From Xenorhabdus griffiniae (lineage in GTDB: Bacteria > Pseudomonadota > Gammaproteobacteria > Enterobacterales > Enterobacteriaceae), in the NCBI RefSeq assembly GCF_015163655.1, contig NZ_JADEUF010000005.1, forward strand, positions 1 through 64,000: a stretch of DNA of 64,000 nt, written 5' to 3'. Of the stretch, positions 43,183 through 52,642 are shown in pieces. Positions within the stretch are counted from its first letter, which is position 1, and every line of letters begins with the position of its first letter. A program made the translations under genes and the position numbers. The notes under the pieces were generated by a model, which was given only the letters and a program-made list of their open reading frames with translations, searched no databases and was not told the DNA's origin.

Positions 43183-43288
43183 ATATACCAATCGTCTTTC
43201 AAGATGCGTCTTATACCTCCCCGCTACGCGGGGAGGTATAAACAATCACATTGAGTTGCAAGCCGCAACTTGAAATTCATTGGGTATA
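43183..43288. repeat. Dispersed palindromic repeat, copy 4 (inverted)
   Basis: A copy in the opposite orientation (tataccaatcgtctttcaag on the left, ending tgggtatata) with the central hairpin ATACCTCCCCGC/GCGGGGAGGTAT. It lies 57 bp after the NlpD-like gene and 59 bp from the iolD stop, where it could end transcription from both sides. Confidence 0.85.
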
Positions 43289-43346
43289 TATAACACATGG
43301 ATTTTGCGCTCAGTCTTGATCAATGCTATCCAATATCGGTTGATAA

Positions 43347-45296
43347 TTAATACTGACGCACTTTTTTCTCCACATATTCCCTGATTTTTTCCGCTGATGC
43401 AGCAATGTCTGGATTATCAGCAACCTGCGCAGTTCCTATTCTCCACCATGATTCATAATCATGCGTCATGGTTTTTGGTAAAACTTTAATGTCGATTAAC
43501 GTTGCACATGGCTGCTTCTGCGCATCCTGCAAAGCGGCAATTAATTGTTGTTCATCATGCACCCGATAACTTTTACAACCGTAGCTTTCCGCATTCCCGG
43601 CAAAATCCACCGGTATTAAAGCGCCATCCAATCTGCCGTTTTGCTGATTGCGATAACGATTCTCCGTGGCAAAACTTCCCATACCTTGGCTCATCTGTAA
43701 GTTATTGATGCAACCAAATCCCGCGTTATCAAACAGCAGCACAGTGATCTTAATGTTTTCCTGAATAGCCGTTTGTAATTCACTGTGCAACATCAAATAT
43801 GAACCATCACCAACCATTGCATAAACCGGCTGTTCAGGACACGCGAGTTTTGCCCCCAATGATGCAGCAATTTCATATCCCATACAGGAATAGCCATATT
43901 CAAGATGATAAGTATCAGGCACTTTCGGTTGCCAAACGCGCTGTAAATCGCCCGGCAGAGAACCCGCAGCCCCCACAATGATGGCATTGGTTTCCAGATA
44001 CTGATCCATCAAACCAAGTACACGGGTTTGGGTCAGATTGGTCTGCAACGTTTCACTGTACTCTTCCAATTTTTCATCCAAATGCCCGGCAATCTCTGGC
44101 TTGATTCCGGCCTGATATTGAATGGAAAACAATCTTTCCAATTCCTGCTGCCAGGCTGCCTTCGCCTGAAAAATTTCTTGTTGCCACGCCGAACGCCATG
44201 CTGTTTTTGACAAAGCCTGTGCAATGGCATTGAGTCCTTCTCTGGCATCCGCCAGAACGCCTACAGCATCCAGTTTACAGGCGTCAAATTCTGCAACATT
44301 GATGGTAAGAAATTCCACTTCTGGGTGTTGGAACAGTGACTTTGAGGCCGTCGTAAAATCGGTAAAACGGGTGCCAACGCCAATAATCAAATCGGCTTCT
44401 TTAGCCAGCTGATTCGCCGCCAAACAACCTGTCGTGCCAATGCCGCCACAATTTAGGGGATGGGCAGCCACAATCGCACTTTTTCCCGCCTGAGTTTCAG
44501 CAAATGGGATATGGAAGGTTTCAGAAAAATGGCGGAAAGCGTCATGAGCTTCGGAGTAACGTACGCCACCACCACAAATCAACAGCGGCTTTCTCTTGCG
44601 CTGAATCAGTGCAACTGCCTCTTGAATTCGCACCTGAGAAGCAGGTCGACGTTCAATCAAGTGAACCCGTTTCTGGAAGAAGTCATCTGGATAATCCCAC
44701 ACTTCTCCCTGAACATCTTGCGGAAGACAGATCGTGACCGCCCCCGTATCTGCCGGATCAGTCAATACCCGCATGGCGTGGAGCATGGCTGTCATCAATT
44801 GCTCCGGTCGCGAAATGCGATCCCAATAACGGGATACTGGCCGGAAGCAATCATTGGTACTGATGGTGCCATCGCCATATTGTTCAATCTGCTGTAAAAC
44901 AGGGTCAGGCTGACGACAAGCAAAAGTATCTCCCGGCAATAATAGTAATGGGATACGATTCGCTGTTGCTGTTGCGGCGGCCGTCACCATATTGGCCGCG
45001 CCAGGTCCAACAGAGGAGGTAACGGCAAAAATCTGCCGACGTTTTTTCTGTTTGGCAAACCCCGTCGCAATATGTGCCATCCCCTGTTCATTACAGCCTT
45101 GATAAACGCGAAGATGCCCAGGCTCCTGCTCCAATGCCTGCCCTAATCCCACCACATTACCGTGACCAAATATGGTGAACACACCTCGAAGAAAAGGATA
45201 TTCTTCCCCATCAATATTGATATATTGCTGGTTAAGAAATTTGACCAAGGCTTGAGCCATCGTCATTTTCTTGGTCTTTATTGCTCTGTTTTTCAT
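43347..45296 (-). CDS. iolD: 3D-(3,5/4)-trihydroxycyclohexane-1,2-dione hydrolase
   Basis: A 649-residue thiamine-diphosphate enzyme. The N-terminal Pyr domain includes [17 protein letters not shown] with the early catalytic Glu region, and the C-terminal PP domain has [18 protein letters not shown] and ends its ThDP motif at DNAGFGCI near residue 530. IolD opens the ring to 5-deoxy-glucuronate. The start at 45296 has GGAG upstream; ATGs 10 and 12 codons later are alternatives. It follows iolA by seven bases and is co-transcribed with it, separately from the iolG block. Confidence 0.95.
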   Translation of the reverse strand: MKNRAIKTKKMTMAQALVKFLNQQYINIDGEEYPFLRGVFTIFGHGNVVGLGQALEQEPGHLRVYQGCNEQGMAHIATGFAKQKKRRQIFAVTSSVGPGAANMVTAAATATANRIPLLLLPGDTFACRQPDPVLQQIEQYGDGTISTNDCFRPVSRYWDRISRPEQLMTAMLHAMRVLTDPADTGAVTICLPQDVQGEVWDYPDDFFQKRVHLIERRPASQVRIQEAVALIQRKRKPLLICGGGVRYSEAHDAFRHFSETFHIPFAETQAGKSAIVAAHPLNCGGIGTTGCLAANQLAKEADLIIGVGTRFTDFTTASKSLFQHPEVEFLTINVAEFDACKLDAVGVLADAREGLNAIAQALSKTAWRSAWQQEIFQAKAAWQQELERLFSIQYQAGIKPEIAGHLDEKLEEYSETLQTNLTQTRVLGLMDQYLETNAIIVGAAGSLPGDLQRVWQPKVPDTYHLEYGYSCMGYEIAASLGAKLACPEQPVYAMVGDGSYLMLHSELQTAIQENIKITVLLFDNAGFGCINNLQMSQGMGSFATENRYRNQQNGRLDGALIPVDFAGNAESYGCKSYRVHDEQQLIAALQDAQKQPCATLIDIKVLPKTMTHDYESWWRIGTAQVADNPDIAASAEKIREYVEKKVRQY

Positions 45297-45303
45297 GACA
45301 TAG

Positions 45304-46815
45304 CTACTCCATCGTTGGCATCACAAAATGGCTATCGTGATGTTCTAAACGCACACTGGCGGGCCAACGGCTGGTGACAGTTTTCATTCGGGTATAGAAG
45401 CGCACCCCGTCATTACCATGTACATTCAGTGGCCCAAAAATGGAACGCTTCCAGCCACCAAAACTATGAAATGCCATCGGTACTGGGATCGGAATATTCA
45501 CACCAACCATACCCGCTTGAACGTCTTCACTGAACTGGCGTGCCGTTTCACCATCACAAGTAAAAATTGCCGCTCCGTTGCCATATTCATGCTGGTTAAT
45601 CAAGTTCAATGCTGTGTCATAATCCGGTACGCGGACAAGGGTAAGCACAGGGCCGAAAATCTCTTCCTTATAGATTTTCATATCCGGCGTGACATAATCA
45701 AACAGCGTTGGCCCCACGAAATAGCCATTTTCATGGCCTGCCACCGGATATCCTCGCCCATCAACCAATAATTTTGCTCCCTGCTCTATTCCACTGCAAA
45801 TGTAGTCACAGATTTTTGCCCTGTGCTGCTGAGAAATCACTGGCCCCATGTCGTTTTCTTTTCCATTGGAAATACCAGGGCCAACCGACATTTGAGCTAT
45901 TTGTTGCCGGAGTTTTTCTACCAATCTATCTGCAACTTCATCCCCAACCGCGACGACAACCGACAATGCCATACAGCGTTCCCCTGCCGCACCGAATGCC
46001 GCACCCATAATGGCATTTGCAGCCATGTCTATATCCGCATCTGGCATCAAGACACTGTGGTTCTTTGCACCACCTAATGCCTGACAGCGTTTGCCGTGCG
46101 CTGAAGCAGTGGCATAAACATACTCTGCTATCGGGGTTGAGCCGACAAAACTCACTGCCTGAATGCGCGGATCGGTCAGTAGCACATCAACCGCTTCTTT
46201 ATCCCCTTGCACAACATTAAACACACCATCCGGCAAACCGGCTTGCTGCAATAATTTCGCCAGTTCAATCGAAAGTGAGGGATCTTTTTCAGAAGGTTTC
46301 AGGACAAAGGTATTTCCCGTCGCTAGTGCGATAGGAAACATCCACATTGGCACCATGGCAGGAAAGTTAAATGGCGTGATACCGGCACAAACACCCAAGG
46401 GTTGCATCAGGGAGTGACTGTCAACTCCCGCTCCTACATTGGCAGAGTGTTCCCCTTTTTGCAGATGCGGGATACCACAAGCAAATTCGACCACTTCAAG
46501 GCCACGAGTTAACTCCCCCACCGCATCAGAATAAATTTTTCCATGCTCTTCAGAAATCAACCTTGCCAGTCTGTCCTGGTTTTCTTCAAGCAATGATTTG
46601 AATTTGAACAAAATCCGTGCACGTTTCAATGGCGAGGTTTTTGACCATTCCTTAAAGGCCAGATGAGCAGATTCAATGGCATGTTCAGCCTCATGGGTTG
46701 CACTCAAGGCAACCATTCGAATCTCCTGTCCTGTGGCTGGATTGAAAATGAGTGAAATGCGATCGCTTTGGCTATCAACGAGTTGCCCGCCAATAAAGTT
46801 TTTAATCTGTTCCAT
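45304..46815 (-). CDS. iolA: Methylmalonate-semialdehyde / malonate-semialdehyde dehydrogenase (CoA-acylating)
   Basis: The frame is open from 46836, but the ATG at 46815 ([16 protein letters not shown]) follows AGAGAGG at proper distance, giving 503 residues. Aldehyde-dehydrogenase motifs: [11 protein letters not shown] near 148, [14 protein letters not shown] near 230, [14 protein letters not shown] near 255, catalytic Cys in [11 protein letters not shown] near 285. IolA converts malonate semialdehyde to acetyl-CoA and CO2, the last step of the inositol route. It is the first gene of the iolA-iolD transcript and faces the RpiR-type regulator gene across a 235-bp region that contains palindromes. 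Confidence 0.93.
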   Translation of the reverse strand: MEQIKNFIGGQLVDSQSDRISLIFNPATGQEIRMVALSATHEAEHAIESAHLAFKEWSKTSPLKRARILFKFKSLLEENQDRLARLISEEHGKIYSDAVGELTRGLEVVEFACGIPHLQKGEHSANVGAGVDSHSLMQPLGVCAGITPFNFPAMVPMWMFPIALATGNTFVLKPSEKDPSLSIELAKLLQQAGLPDGVFNVVQGDKEAVDVLLTDPRIQAVSFVGSTPIAEYVYATASAHGKRCQALGGAKNHSVLMPDADIDMAANAIMGAAFGAAGERCMALSVVVAVGDEVADRLVEKLRQQIAQMSVGPGISNGKENDMGPVISQQHRAKICDYICSGIEQGAKLLVDGRGYPVAGHENGYFVGPTLFDYVTPDMKIYKEEIFGPVLTLVRVPDYDTALNLINQHEYGNGAAIFTCDGETARQFSEDVQAGMVGVNIPIPVPMAFHSFGGWKRSIFGPLNVHGNDGVRFYTRMKTVTSRWPASVRLEHHDSHFVMPTME

Positions 46816-46868
46816 TCTGAGCCTCTCTAAATTCAATTAAGATTGAACTGGCAAGTTGCTATTGAACT

Positions 46869-46932
46869 ACACGCATTAAACTTCAAGTGACAATTTACAA
46901 CATCACACACATCTTGAAGTTAGATTGGTATA
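46869..46932. repeat. Dispersed palindromic repeat, copy 5, lacking the central hairpin
   Basis: The copy begins acgcattaaacttcaagtga, passes atttacaacatcacacacat, and closes with cttgaagttagattggtata. About 40 bp, including the whole GC-rich hairpin, are missing relative to copy 2. Confidence 0.8.
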
Positions 46933-46962
46933 TAAGCGTTTCATCACGATGCTACAGATATA

Positions 46963-46997
46963 TGAAATATATATTTCATTTTCAATTGAATTTGAAA
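46963..46997. promoter_or_regulatory. Palindrome cluster between iolA and the RpiR-type regulator
   Basis: TGAAATATATATTTCA (46963-46978) is a perfect 16-bp palindrome. It adjoins a second dyad, TTCAATTGAA (46981-46990), with outer arms ATTTCA and TGAAAT. The site lies 54-88 bp upstream of the regulator start and about 150 bp from iolA, in the right place for autoregulation and iolA control. It is a strong candidate operator for the RpiR protein. Confidence 0.55.
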
Positions 46998-47050
46998 TGC
47001 GCTTTAATTAATGTGATCAACACGCTATTTTTATGCAAATGGAGGGCCTG

Positions 47051-47875
47051 ATGTCTGCTGCGTCTAATCTGAATGAACTTCAAGAACAAGTTCGATCCCG
47101 TTATGGTGAGTTGAGTAAACGGTTACAACAAGTTGCAAGATATGTACTGGATAATACGAATAGTGTCGCATTTGATACTGTTGCCGTTATTGCCAAAGAA
47201 GCCAATGTTCCACCTTCTACTTTGATCCGCTTCGCCAATGCCTTTAATTTCAGTGGATTCAATGAAATGAAACAATTGTTTCGCCTGAATTTGGTGGAAG
47301 AGACCGCCAGCTATACCGATCGGGCACGGCTGTTTAAAGAGCTGGATAACGATCATCAGATACCAGAAGATCCTCAGCATATTTTGCAGGAGTTTGCTCA
47401 TTCCAACGCTCAAGCCATGCAGCAACTCGCAGCCCGTACTCCCGCAGAGGATTTGGATAAGGCAGTGAGTTTGCTGGCGAATGCCGACAATATTCACATT
47501 ATCGGCCTGCGCCGCTCTTTCAGTGTTGCCTCATATTTTGCCTATGCCCTCAGCCATCTTGAATGCCGCCCGCTACTTATTAATGGCTTAGGGGGTATGT
47601 TCCACGAGCAGATGAGTATGATTGGCCCTCAAGATGTCGTGGTATCTATCAGCTTTACGCCGTATGCCGAAGAAACGGTGATGGTCAGTGAAAAAGCGGT
47701 ACAGGCGGGTGCAAAGCAAATTGTCATTACTGATAGCCAGATTAGCCCGCTTGCAAGTTTTAGCGATATTTGCTTTGTGGTGAAGGAAGCCCAGGTTGAT
47801 GCGTTCCGCTCCCAGTCTGCTACTTTGTGTTTGGTACAATCTTTAACCGTAGCACTGGCGTATCGGCAAGGATAA
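47051..47875 (+). CDS. RpiR-family regulator of inositol genes (IolR-like)
   Basis: The frame is open from 47033, but GGAGG at 47041-47045 favours the ATG at 47051 (MSAASNLNELQEQVRSRY), giving 274 residues. The N-terminal ~75 residues are an RpiR helix-turn-helix (VAVIAKEANVPPSTLIRFAN, FSGFNEMKQLFRLNL). The C-terminal half is a SIS sugar-phosphate-binding domain (IHIIGLRRSFSVASYFAYAL, VVVSISFTPYAEETVMVSEK). RpiR-type repressors beside iol genes in enterobacteria respond to inositol intermediates. The gene is divergent from iolA and shares the palindromic region with it. The repressor role is inferred. Confidence 0.88.
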   Translation: MSAASNLNELQEQVRSRYGELSKRLQQVARYVLDNTNSVAFDTVAVIAKEANVPPSTLIRFANAFNFSGFNEMKQLFRLNLVEETASYTDRARLFKELDNDHQIPEDPQHILQEFAHSNAQAMQQLAARTPAEDLDKAVSLLANADNIHIIGLRRSFSVASYFAYALSHLECRPLLINGLGGMFHEQMSMIGPQDVVVSISFTPYAEETVMVSEKAVQAGAKQIVITDSQISPLASFSDICFVVKEAQVDAFRSQSATLCLVQSLTVALAYRQG

Positions 47876-48482
47876 TCAAGAGTCAGATAACACCGTTTTC
47901 ATAAAACCGGAAATTAAGTGTCAGCGTGATCATATGAGATTAAAGCATATTGATCACGCCTATCATGATCAACACAGCCATTAAATAACAGCCAATAATA
48001 CGCATTAAACTGCAAGTCGCTATTTACAACACTCTATGAAACCTGATTTCTCCCCCGCTTCTCGGAGCGAAATCACACGCATCTTGAAGTCAGATTGGTA
48101 TAAGAGTTTAGTTCTTAATATTTTATGGATATTGATTTACTTAAAATAATCTTTAATCTCTTCCAATCTATAGGTATCCTTTTCAAACAAATAGCTAATA
48201 ATGGCACAACCGCATCAATGAATAAGTTTATTATAAATCAATACACTGACAAAAAATCCCCTCCTTTGCCAGATAAAATAATTAAATTAATAGAATGTAT
48301 AATGTCATAAAGTAATGACATTACATATCAATAGGTTACTTCCTGCAATAGTGATTAATTTCATTATTGGAATGGATTTAACCCACTGTTTTTTTATCTA
48401 ACAAAAATACAGCACGAGTATGCTTAACAAGCTGATCTCAGGCTGCCTTGAATATAATTTAGAATCATAGCGGAGTATTCAT
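47876..48482. other. 607-bp gap with an inverted repeat and one dispersed repeat copy
   Basis: A GCGTGATCA...TGATCACGC inverted repeat (47924-47959) follows the regulator gene, but it has no T-run. Repeat copy 6 occupies 47996-48102. A 61-residue plus-strand frame at 48125-48310 has no ribosome binding site, and I do not call it. The last 170 bp are AT-rich and presumably hold the promoter of the condensation-domain gene. Confidence 0.5.
47996..48102. repeat. Dispersed palindromic repeat, copy 6
   Basis: A 107-bp copy from taatacgcattaaactgcaa to cttgaagtcagattggtata. The central hairpin is decayed (CCCCCGCTTCTCGGAGCG), so this is an older copy. Confidence 0.85.
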
Positions 48483-50156
48483 ATGGATAAGATTCTGGCT
48501 TCTCCATTTATTCATTTCTTTTGGCAATCATGGGTTCTCGAGCCGCACTCACCTAAATATAATATCGTTATAGAACAAAATATTAGGGGGAATTTAGATG
48601 AAAGTAGATTAAAATGGGCTTTGCAAGAATTTATTAATCTTTATCCTTTATTTAAATATCGAATTGAAGAAGAAAATGATGAGTTATATTGGATATTTGG
48701 CTCAGATAATATTGAGTTTACATACCTTTCTAATAATGAAGAACAATTGAATCAGTTTGCTCTGCGGCCATTTGACCTCCGAAAAGGACCAGTCGTTCGT
48801 TTTGGTTTAATCAAAGAGACAGAACAGCAATTTCACTTATTTATTGTACTGCACCATATCATCGGTGATGGACAGGGTATAGAAGAGTTTTTTCACAATA
48901 TCGCTGATCTGTACAACCAACGTCCTCTGCGCCATTCCCCCATGACGCTGCAACAAGCGTCAGAGAAATTTGAACAAGATCGTCAACTTCTACAATTATT
49001 GGGTAAATATAACCCTGAACAATACTGGAAAAAATGTTTGTCAGGAATGAATACCAGTAATCCATTACCTTATTTGCCTCAACACGCGATAGGTGAGCCT
49101 GAATTACCGAATGAATTTCGTTTCAACTTGCCATTGGAAGATTGGAAGAACCTCTCAACATCTTTATCCCCTTGCAAGCCGTTCCTCGTATTTAAAACGT
49201 TATGGGCAACGCTCGTAGCCCAATATACTGCAACTGATAGTGTTCACCTTATCTATCCCGTTGCAGTCGCTGGCGGGGCATCGGTTTCGCTTGGTGCACA
49301 AATCAATGCGGTTGTTTTCCCTTTGCATTTTAATGAGACGGATAGCTTTAATTCTCTCTATCAGGCTACGTTAAACTATAGTGCATCATTGAAGGCTCAA
49401 CCTGATCTGCGTTTTTCAAGTTTGCCTATATTCCAGGCTGTACCCACCGATCTTATCAATAAGCTCAATGTCGGTATCAATCAGGCCAGTTTTAAGGATC
49501 TCAATCTGGAATTAGACGGATGTGAGGTTCATTACGGTAGTCGTTTCAATAACGATTTAGCCGTTACAGAGTGGATATTGGAATATCATCTGGAAGACGG
49601 CTATTGGGCTTTTCGTATCCGCTATCATCCTAACCTTTTCCATGCAAAACAAATCAAAGCGTTAGGTGAACAATTCCAGCAATTGTTGGTTAATGCCTTG
49701 TCTTATCCCGAAACGCCAATATCGCAATTTCCTTTGCTAACACCTGAGCAGACACAGACATTACTGGAATACGGTAACCCACAACAACTAAGCGACACCC
49801 AATCAGAACGACACTCCCCTTTGGTGATGGATTTGATCCGCAAACATTATCAACAGGCAATCGGGCAATCACAATCTGCTGAAATATCAGGCATCCAAGT
49901 TTATGTGTTGAATGAACGATTGCAAATGGTGCCAATGGGGTTAAAGGGCGAACTTTATCTCTCTGGGCCAGAATTGGGCAATAAATATTTGGATCACTCA
50001 GTATTGGCAGAAAAACAACTTATCGCCAATCCATTTGTTCAATATACCAAGGATAAGTGGCTCTATCGTACAGGCGAACAAGTACGCTGGTTGCCAAATG
50101 GAGAGCTAGAATATCTGGGGACAGAAGACTACGATTTTCTGAAAGAGGCGAGTTAA
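48483..50156 (+). CDS. NRPS condensation domain joined to a C-terminal adenylation-domain stub
   Basis: A 557-residue protein. Residues 1-~430 form a complete condensation domain with the active-site HHIIGDG near 125-131 and the usual C-A linker (PISQFPLLTPEQTQ). The protein then jumps within about 35 residues to the end of an adenylation core: GELYLSGPELGNKYLD (A6) and YRTGEQVRWLPNGELEYLG (A7-A8, with Glu in place of the Asp of YRTGD). It stops before the Lys of A10, with no carrier domain. The ATP-binding A1-A5 motifs are missing, so no amino acid can be activated. It is either the remnant of an NRPS module after an internal deletion or a stand-alone condensation enzyme with a vestigial tail. 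No other NRPS gene is in the window. GGAG precedes the start. Confidence 0.85.
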   Translation: MDKILASPFIHFFWQSWVLEPHSPKYNIVIEQNIRGNLDESRLKWALQEFINLYPLFKYRIEEENDELYWIFGSDNIEFTYLSNNEEQLNQFALRPFDLRKGPVVRFGLIKETEQQFHLFIVLHHIIGDGQGIEEFFHNIADLYNQRPLRHSPMTLQQASEKFEQDRQLLQLLGKYNPEQYWKKCLSGMNTSNPLPYLPQHAIGEPELPNEFRFNLPLEDWKNLSTSLSPCKPFLVFKTLWATLVAQYTATDSVHLIYPVAVAGGASVSLGAQINAVVFPLHFNETDSFNSLYQATLNYSASLKAQPDLRFSSLPIFQAVPTDLINKLNVGINQASFKDLNLELDGCEVHYGSRFNNDLAVTEWILEYHLEDGYWAFRIRYHPNLFHAKQIKALGEQFQQLLVNALSYPETPISQFPLLTPEQTQTLLEYGNPQQLSDTQSERHSPLVMDLIRKHYQQAIGQSQSAEISGIQVYVLNERLQMVPMGLKGELYLSGPELGNKYLDHSVLAEKQLIANPFVQYTKDKWLYRTGEQVRWLPNGELEYLGTEDYDFLKEAS

Positions 50157-50256
50157 GTTAAAACAACGGCGTGATCGTTATGCTCACCAATCCTATGAAT
50201 CACGCCGAATTATTACTGCATCAAACGCTACATGACCACAGTTTATTTACTACCAC

Positions 50257-51087
50257 TTATTCAAAATCCTTAAAAGTCGGGCCTTGGAAATAAACAGCTT
50301 TAATGTGACAACTACGGGGTTGAGTGACAACAAACCGGATGGTTTCCCATACCGAACGGCCATTCAGCAATTGCTCCCCCATTTTTTTCTGGTTATCCAG
50401 AATTTCATCAAAGCCATTAAGTTCAAAGTCAGGTGGATAAAGCCCAGTTACGCGAATATTTTCTTTGCTTAAATGATGAGCTAAGTTCTGACTAAAGCCA
50501 CTCATGGCATGTTTGGCAGCGAAGAATGCCGGATGAGCGACAGATTCGGTAAATTGGGGAATACCACAAACCGATACCATAGCAACAATATCGGCACCTT
50601 GTGACTGGCGCAAGCTCGGCAATAGCGCTTTGGTCAGCAGGATAGAACCTGTTATACCTGAATTCACCGTATTGACGATATCGGTGTCATTGTCACCTTC
50701 TCCCAAATACCCTTCCAGCCATTGAGCCGCACTTAAGATCAAAATATCGATGGGTTGATTGTCTTGCAGCAACTGAGTAGCAAAATCGTTAACGGATTGA
50801 GCATGACTCATATCGCATTGATAACCTCTGGCGATGCCACCTTCACGGCGAATAATCTCACATGTTGCTTCAGCACGGGTTAATTGGCGGGTACAGAGGT
50901 CAACATGTGCACCTTCTCGTGCCAGCCAAACAGAAACCGCTTGTCCAAAATCGCGTCCTCCACCTGTTACCACTACTCGTTTACCTTGCAAAGCACTCGA
51001 TTCATTAACTTCATTAACTTCATTAACTTCATTAACTTCATTAACTTCATTAACTTCATTAACTTCATTAACTTCATTAAACTCCAT
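50257..51087 (-). CDS. Short-chain dehydrogenase/reductase-like protein with (NEV)n N-terminus
   Basis: A 276-residue SDR-fold protein. After an N-terminal tail of eight NEV tripeptides, residues about 34-45 carry the cofactor motif VVVTGGGRDFG, NxAG is replaced by LSAAQ near 118, and the catalytic Ser lies in VSVCG near 170. At the place of the YxxxK motif the protein reads FFAAK (HPAFFAAKHAMSG): the Lys is kept and the Tyr is Phe. Loss of that Tyr should abolish or greatly reduce normal SDR reduction, so the protein may act on another chemistry or only bind cofactor. AAGGAAA precedes the ATG. It is convergent with the condensation-domain gene and divergent from the alcohol dehydrogenase gene. 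Confidence 0.85.
   Translation of the reverse strand: MEFNEVNEVNEVNEVNEVNEVNEVNEVNESSALQGKRVVVTGGGRDFGQAVSVWLAREGAHVDLCTRQLTRAEATCEIIRREGGIARGYQCDMSHAQSVNDFATQLLQDNQPIDILILSAAQWLEGYLGEGDNDTDIVNTVNSGITGSILLTKALLPSLRQSQGADIVAMVSVCGIPQFTESVAHPAFFAAKHAMSGFSQNLAHHLSKENIRVTGLYPPDFELNGFDEILDNQKKMGEQLLNGRSVWETIRFVVTQPRSCHIKAVYFQGPTFKDFE
51001..51080. repeat. Nine-base tandem repeat (TTCATTAAC)8+ inside the SDR gene
   Basis: Eight exact copies of ttcattaac plus eight bases of a ninth. On the coding strand each unit is GTTAATGAA and encodes the NEV tripeptide. Copy-number change by slippage would lengthen or shorten the N-terminus in steps of three residues without changing the frame. Confidence 0.97.
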
Positions 51088-51419
51088 GTTAGCTTTCCTT
51101 AATATCAGTTAGTAAAGCTGAATGAGAAACTGTCACTTTGTCGGTCCGATTTATTGATAATTCACTGTCTAGAAAGCCAATCTTACTTGAGAATTATCCC
51201 TCTGGTTCTATTATTTTGTGCTTATTGCTCTGATTGCAGAAGATCGCATTTAAGTAAAAATAAACAAATTCTACTTTACGGCTGACTCTGGGAAGCACGC
51301 TGAAAATCGAAAATGTTTACATCTGCTAAACTTTAGGCAACAGATAACGTCAATCGTGCTCTGGATTACTGACATTCTTAACACCATAAATCACAACCAT
51401 TACCTGTGAAGGGGGTTAT
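51088..51419. other. Divergent promoter region between the SDR and alcohol dehydrogenase genes
   Basis: A 332-bp region with no supported frame. GATAATTC (51156-51163) and GAATTATC (51191-51198) form an 8-bp dyad with a 27-base spacer that could be an operator. Both flanking genes begin here with good ribosome binding sites. Confidence 0.4.
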
Positions 51420-52457
51420 ATGAAAGCACTTGTTTATCATGGAGCCGGAAAAAAACGCTGGGAAGAAAAGGCACCACCTCAACTCATTGAACCAACAGAT
51501 GCTATCGTCCGCATCGTCAAAACCACCATCTGTGGTACAGATCTGCATATCCTTAAAGGGGATGTTCCCACTGTCGAGCAAGGCCGCACATTGGGCCATG
51601 AAGGTATTGGGATCGTTGAATCAATTGGGGAATCAGTACGCAATATCAAAGTCGGTGATAAGGTAATTATTTCCTGTATCACCGTCTGCGGCAGTTGCAG
51701 TTATTGTAAACGCCAGCTTTATGCTCACTGTAAAGATGGTGGCTGGATCCTGGGACATAAAATTGATGGTACACAGGCAGGACAAGTGCGTATTCCCCAT
51801 GCTGATAACAGCCTGCATCGTCTGCCAGAAGGTGTCGATGAAGAAGCGGCATTAATGCTCAGTGACATTCTGCCAACTGGTCTTGAAATTGGTGTTATCA
51901 ATGGCAAGGTCCAACCGGGGCAGACTATCGCCTTAATTGGTGCGGGGCCAGTCGGACTATCAGCATTATTGGCATCACAGTTTTACTCCCCGGCACATAT
52001 CATCATGATCGATACTGATGATAACCGCCTTAGCGTCGCCCGGCAGTTTGGTGCTAACACGGTTATCAACCCGGCAAAACAAAACGTCGTAGAAGCTATC
52101 AATAAACTGACTGACGGCATTGGGGTGGACGTGGCTATTGAATGTGTGGGTATCCCCGCAACCTTCAAAATATGTCAGGACATCATTGCAGCAGGTGGAT
52201 TCATTGCCAATGTTGGTGTCCATGGCAAATCTGTTGACCTGCATCTGGAAAGTCTCTGGATCAAAAACATTACCATTACTACTGGACTGGTAAACACAAG
52301 CAGCACTCCCATGCTGCTGAAAAGCGTTCAATCCGGCAAAATTGCACCTGAAAAGCTGGTCACTCATCATTATCCATTGAGTGAAATAGAAACCGCTTAT
52401 GAAATATTTGGTAATGCAGCTCAAGAGAAAGCACTGAAAATTGTCTTGTCAGCTTAG
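51420..52457 (+). CDS. Zinc-dependent alcohol dehydrogenase (MDR family)
   Basis: A 345-residue medium-chain dehydrogenase. The catalytic-zinc residues are in CGTDLH near 39 and GHE near 60. The structural-zinc Cys set is CGSCSYCKRQLYAHC near 90-104. The Rossmann motif is GAGPVGLSALLA near 175, followed by the acidic IDTDDNR, which favours NAD over NADP. AAGGGGG lies a few bases before the ATG. The overall pattern resembles the secondary-alcohol and butanediol-type dehydrogenases, but the substrate cannot be set from sequence. It is divergent from the SDR gene and ends just before a strong hairpin. Confidence 0.9.
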   Translation: MKALVYHGAGKKRWEEKAPPQLIEPTDAIVRIVKTTICGTDLHILKGDVPTVEQGRTLGHEGIGIVESIGESVRNIKVGDKVIISCITVCGSCSYCKRQLYAHCKDGGWILGHKIDGTQAGQVRIPHADNSLHRLPEGVDEEAALMLSDILPTGLEIGVINGKVQPGQTIALIGAGPVGLSALLASQFYSPAHIIMIDTDDNRLSVARQFGANTVINPAKQNVVEAINKLTDGIGVDVAIECVGIPATFKICQDIIAAGGFIANVGVHGKSVDLHLESLWIKNITITTGLVNTSSTPMLLKSVQSGKIAPEKLVTHHYPLSEIETAYEIFGNAAQEKALKIVLSA

Positions 52458-52469
52458 TGGGTATATTGT

Positions 52470-52513
52470 GATATCTCCCCGCGAAGCGGGGAGATATCAG
52501 GTTTCATAGCGTG
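52470..52513. repeat. Fragment of the dispersed repeat; hairpin serving as a likely terminator for the alcohol dehydrogenase gene
   Basis: GATATCTCCCCGC (52470-52482) pairs perfectly with GCGGGGAGATATC (52486-52498) over a 3-base loop, 13 bp after the stop codon. The following aggtttcatagcgtg matches the arm of the dispersed repeat, so this is an end-truncated copy placed where a terminator is expected. Confidence 0.75.
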
Positions 52514-52523
52514 TGGGAAACAG

Positions 52524-52583
52524 AAAAGCCGCCGCAATATACTGCATCAATACACGTATGCAATTCATTACGGCGGCCTTTAT
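52524..52583 (-). terminator. Probable terminator downstream of hpaR
   Basis: On the minus strand GCCGCCG (52577-52571) pairs with CGGCGGC (52534-52528), followed by TTTTCTGTTT. The long loop can form an inner stem through GCATACG/TGATGC. It lies 60-120 bp after the hpaR stop. Confidence 0.6.
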
Positions 52584-52642
52584 GTTGTGTTTGATAATAA
52601 GCTTGATTTTTAAATTTATTAACTAATTAATAAACCTTCAAC

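Noticed and set aside
43347..45296. IolD as acetolactate synthase or another ThDP enzyme
   Set aside because: Length, the N-terminal motif and its position next to iolA, iolG and iolE fit IolD.
48125..48310. 61-residue plus-strand frame after repeat copy 6
   Set aside because: No ribosome binding site, AT-rich low-complexity content, and no recognisable motif.
51001..51080. Possible CRISPR or phase-variation switch
   Set aside because: The units are contiguous nine-mers without spacers, and a nine-base step cannot shift the reading frame.
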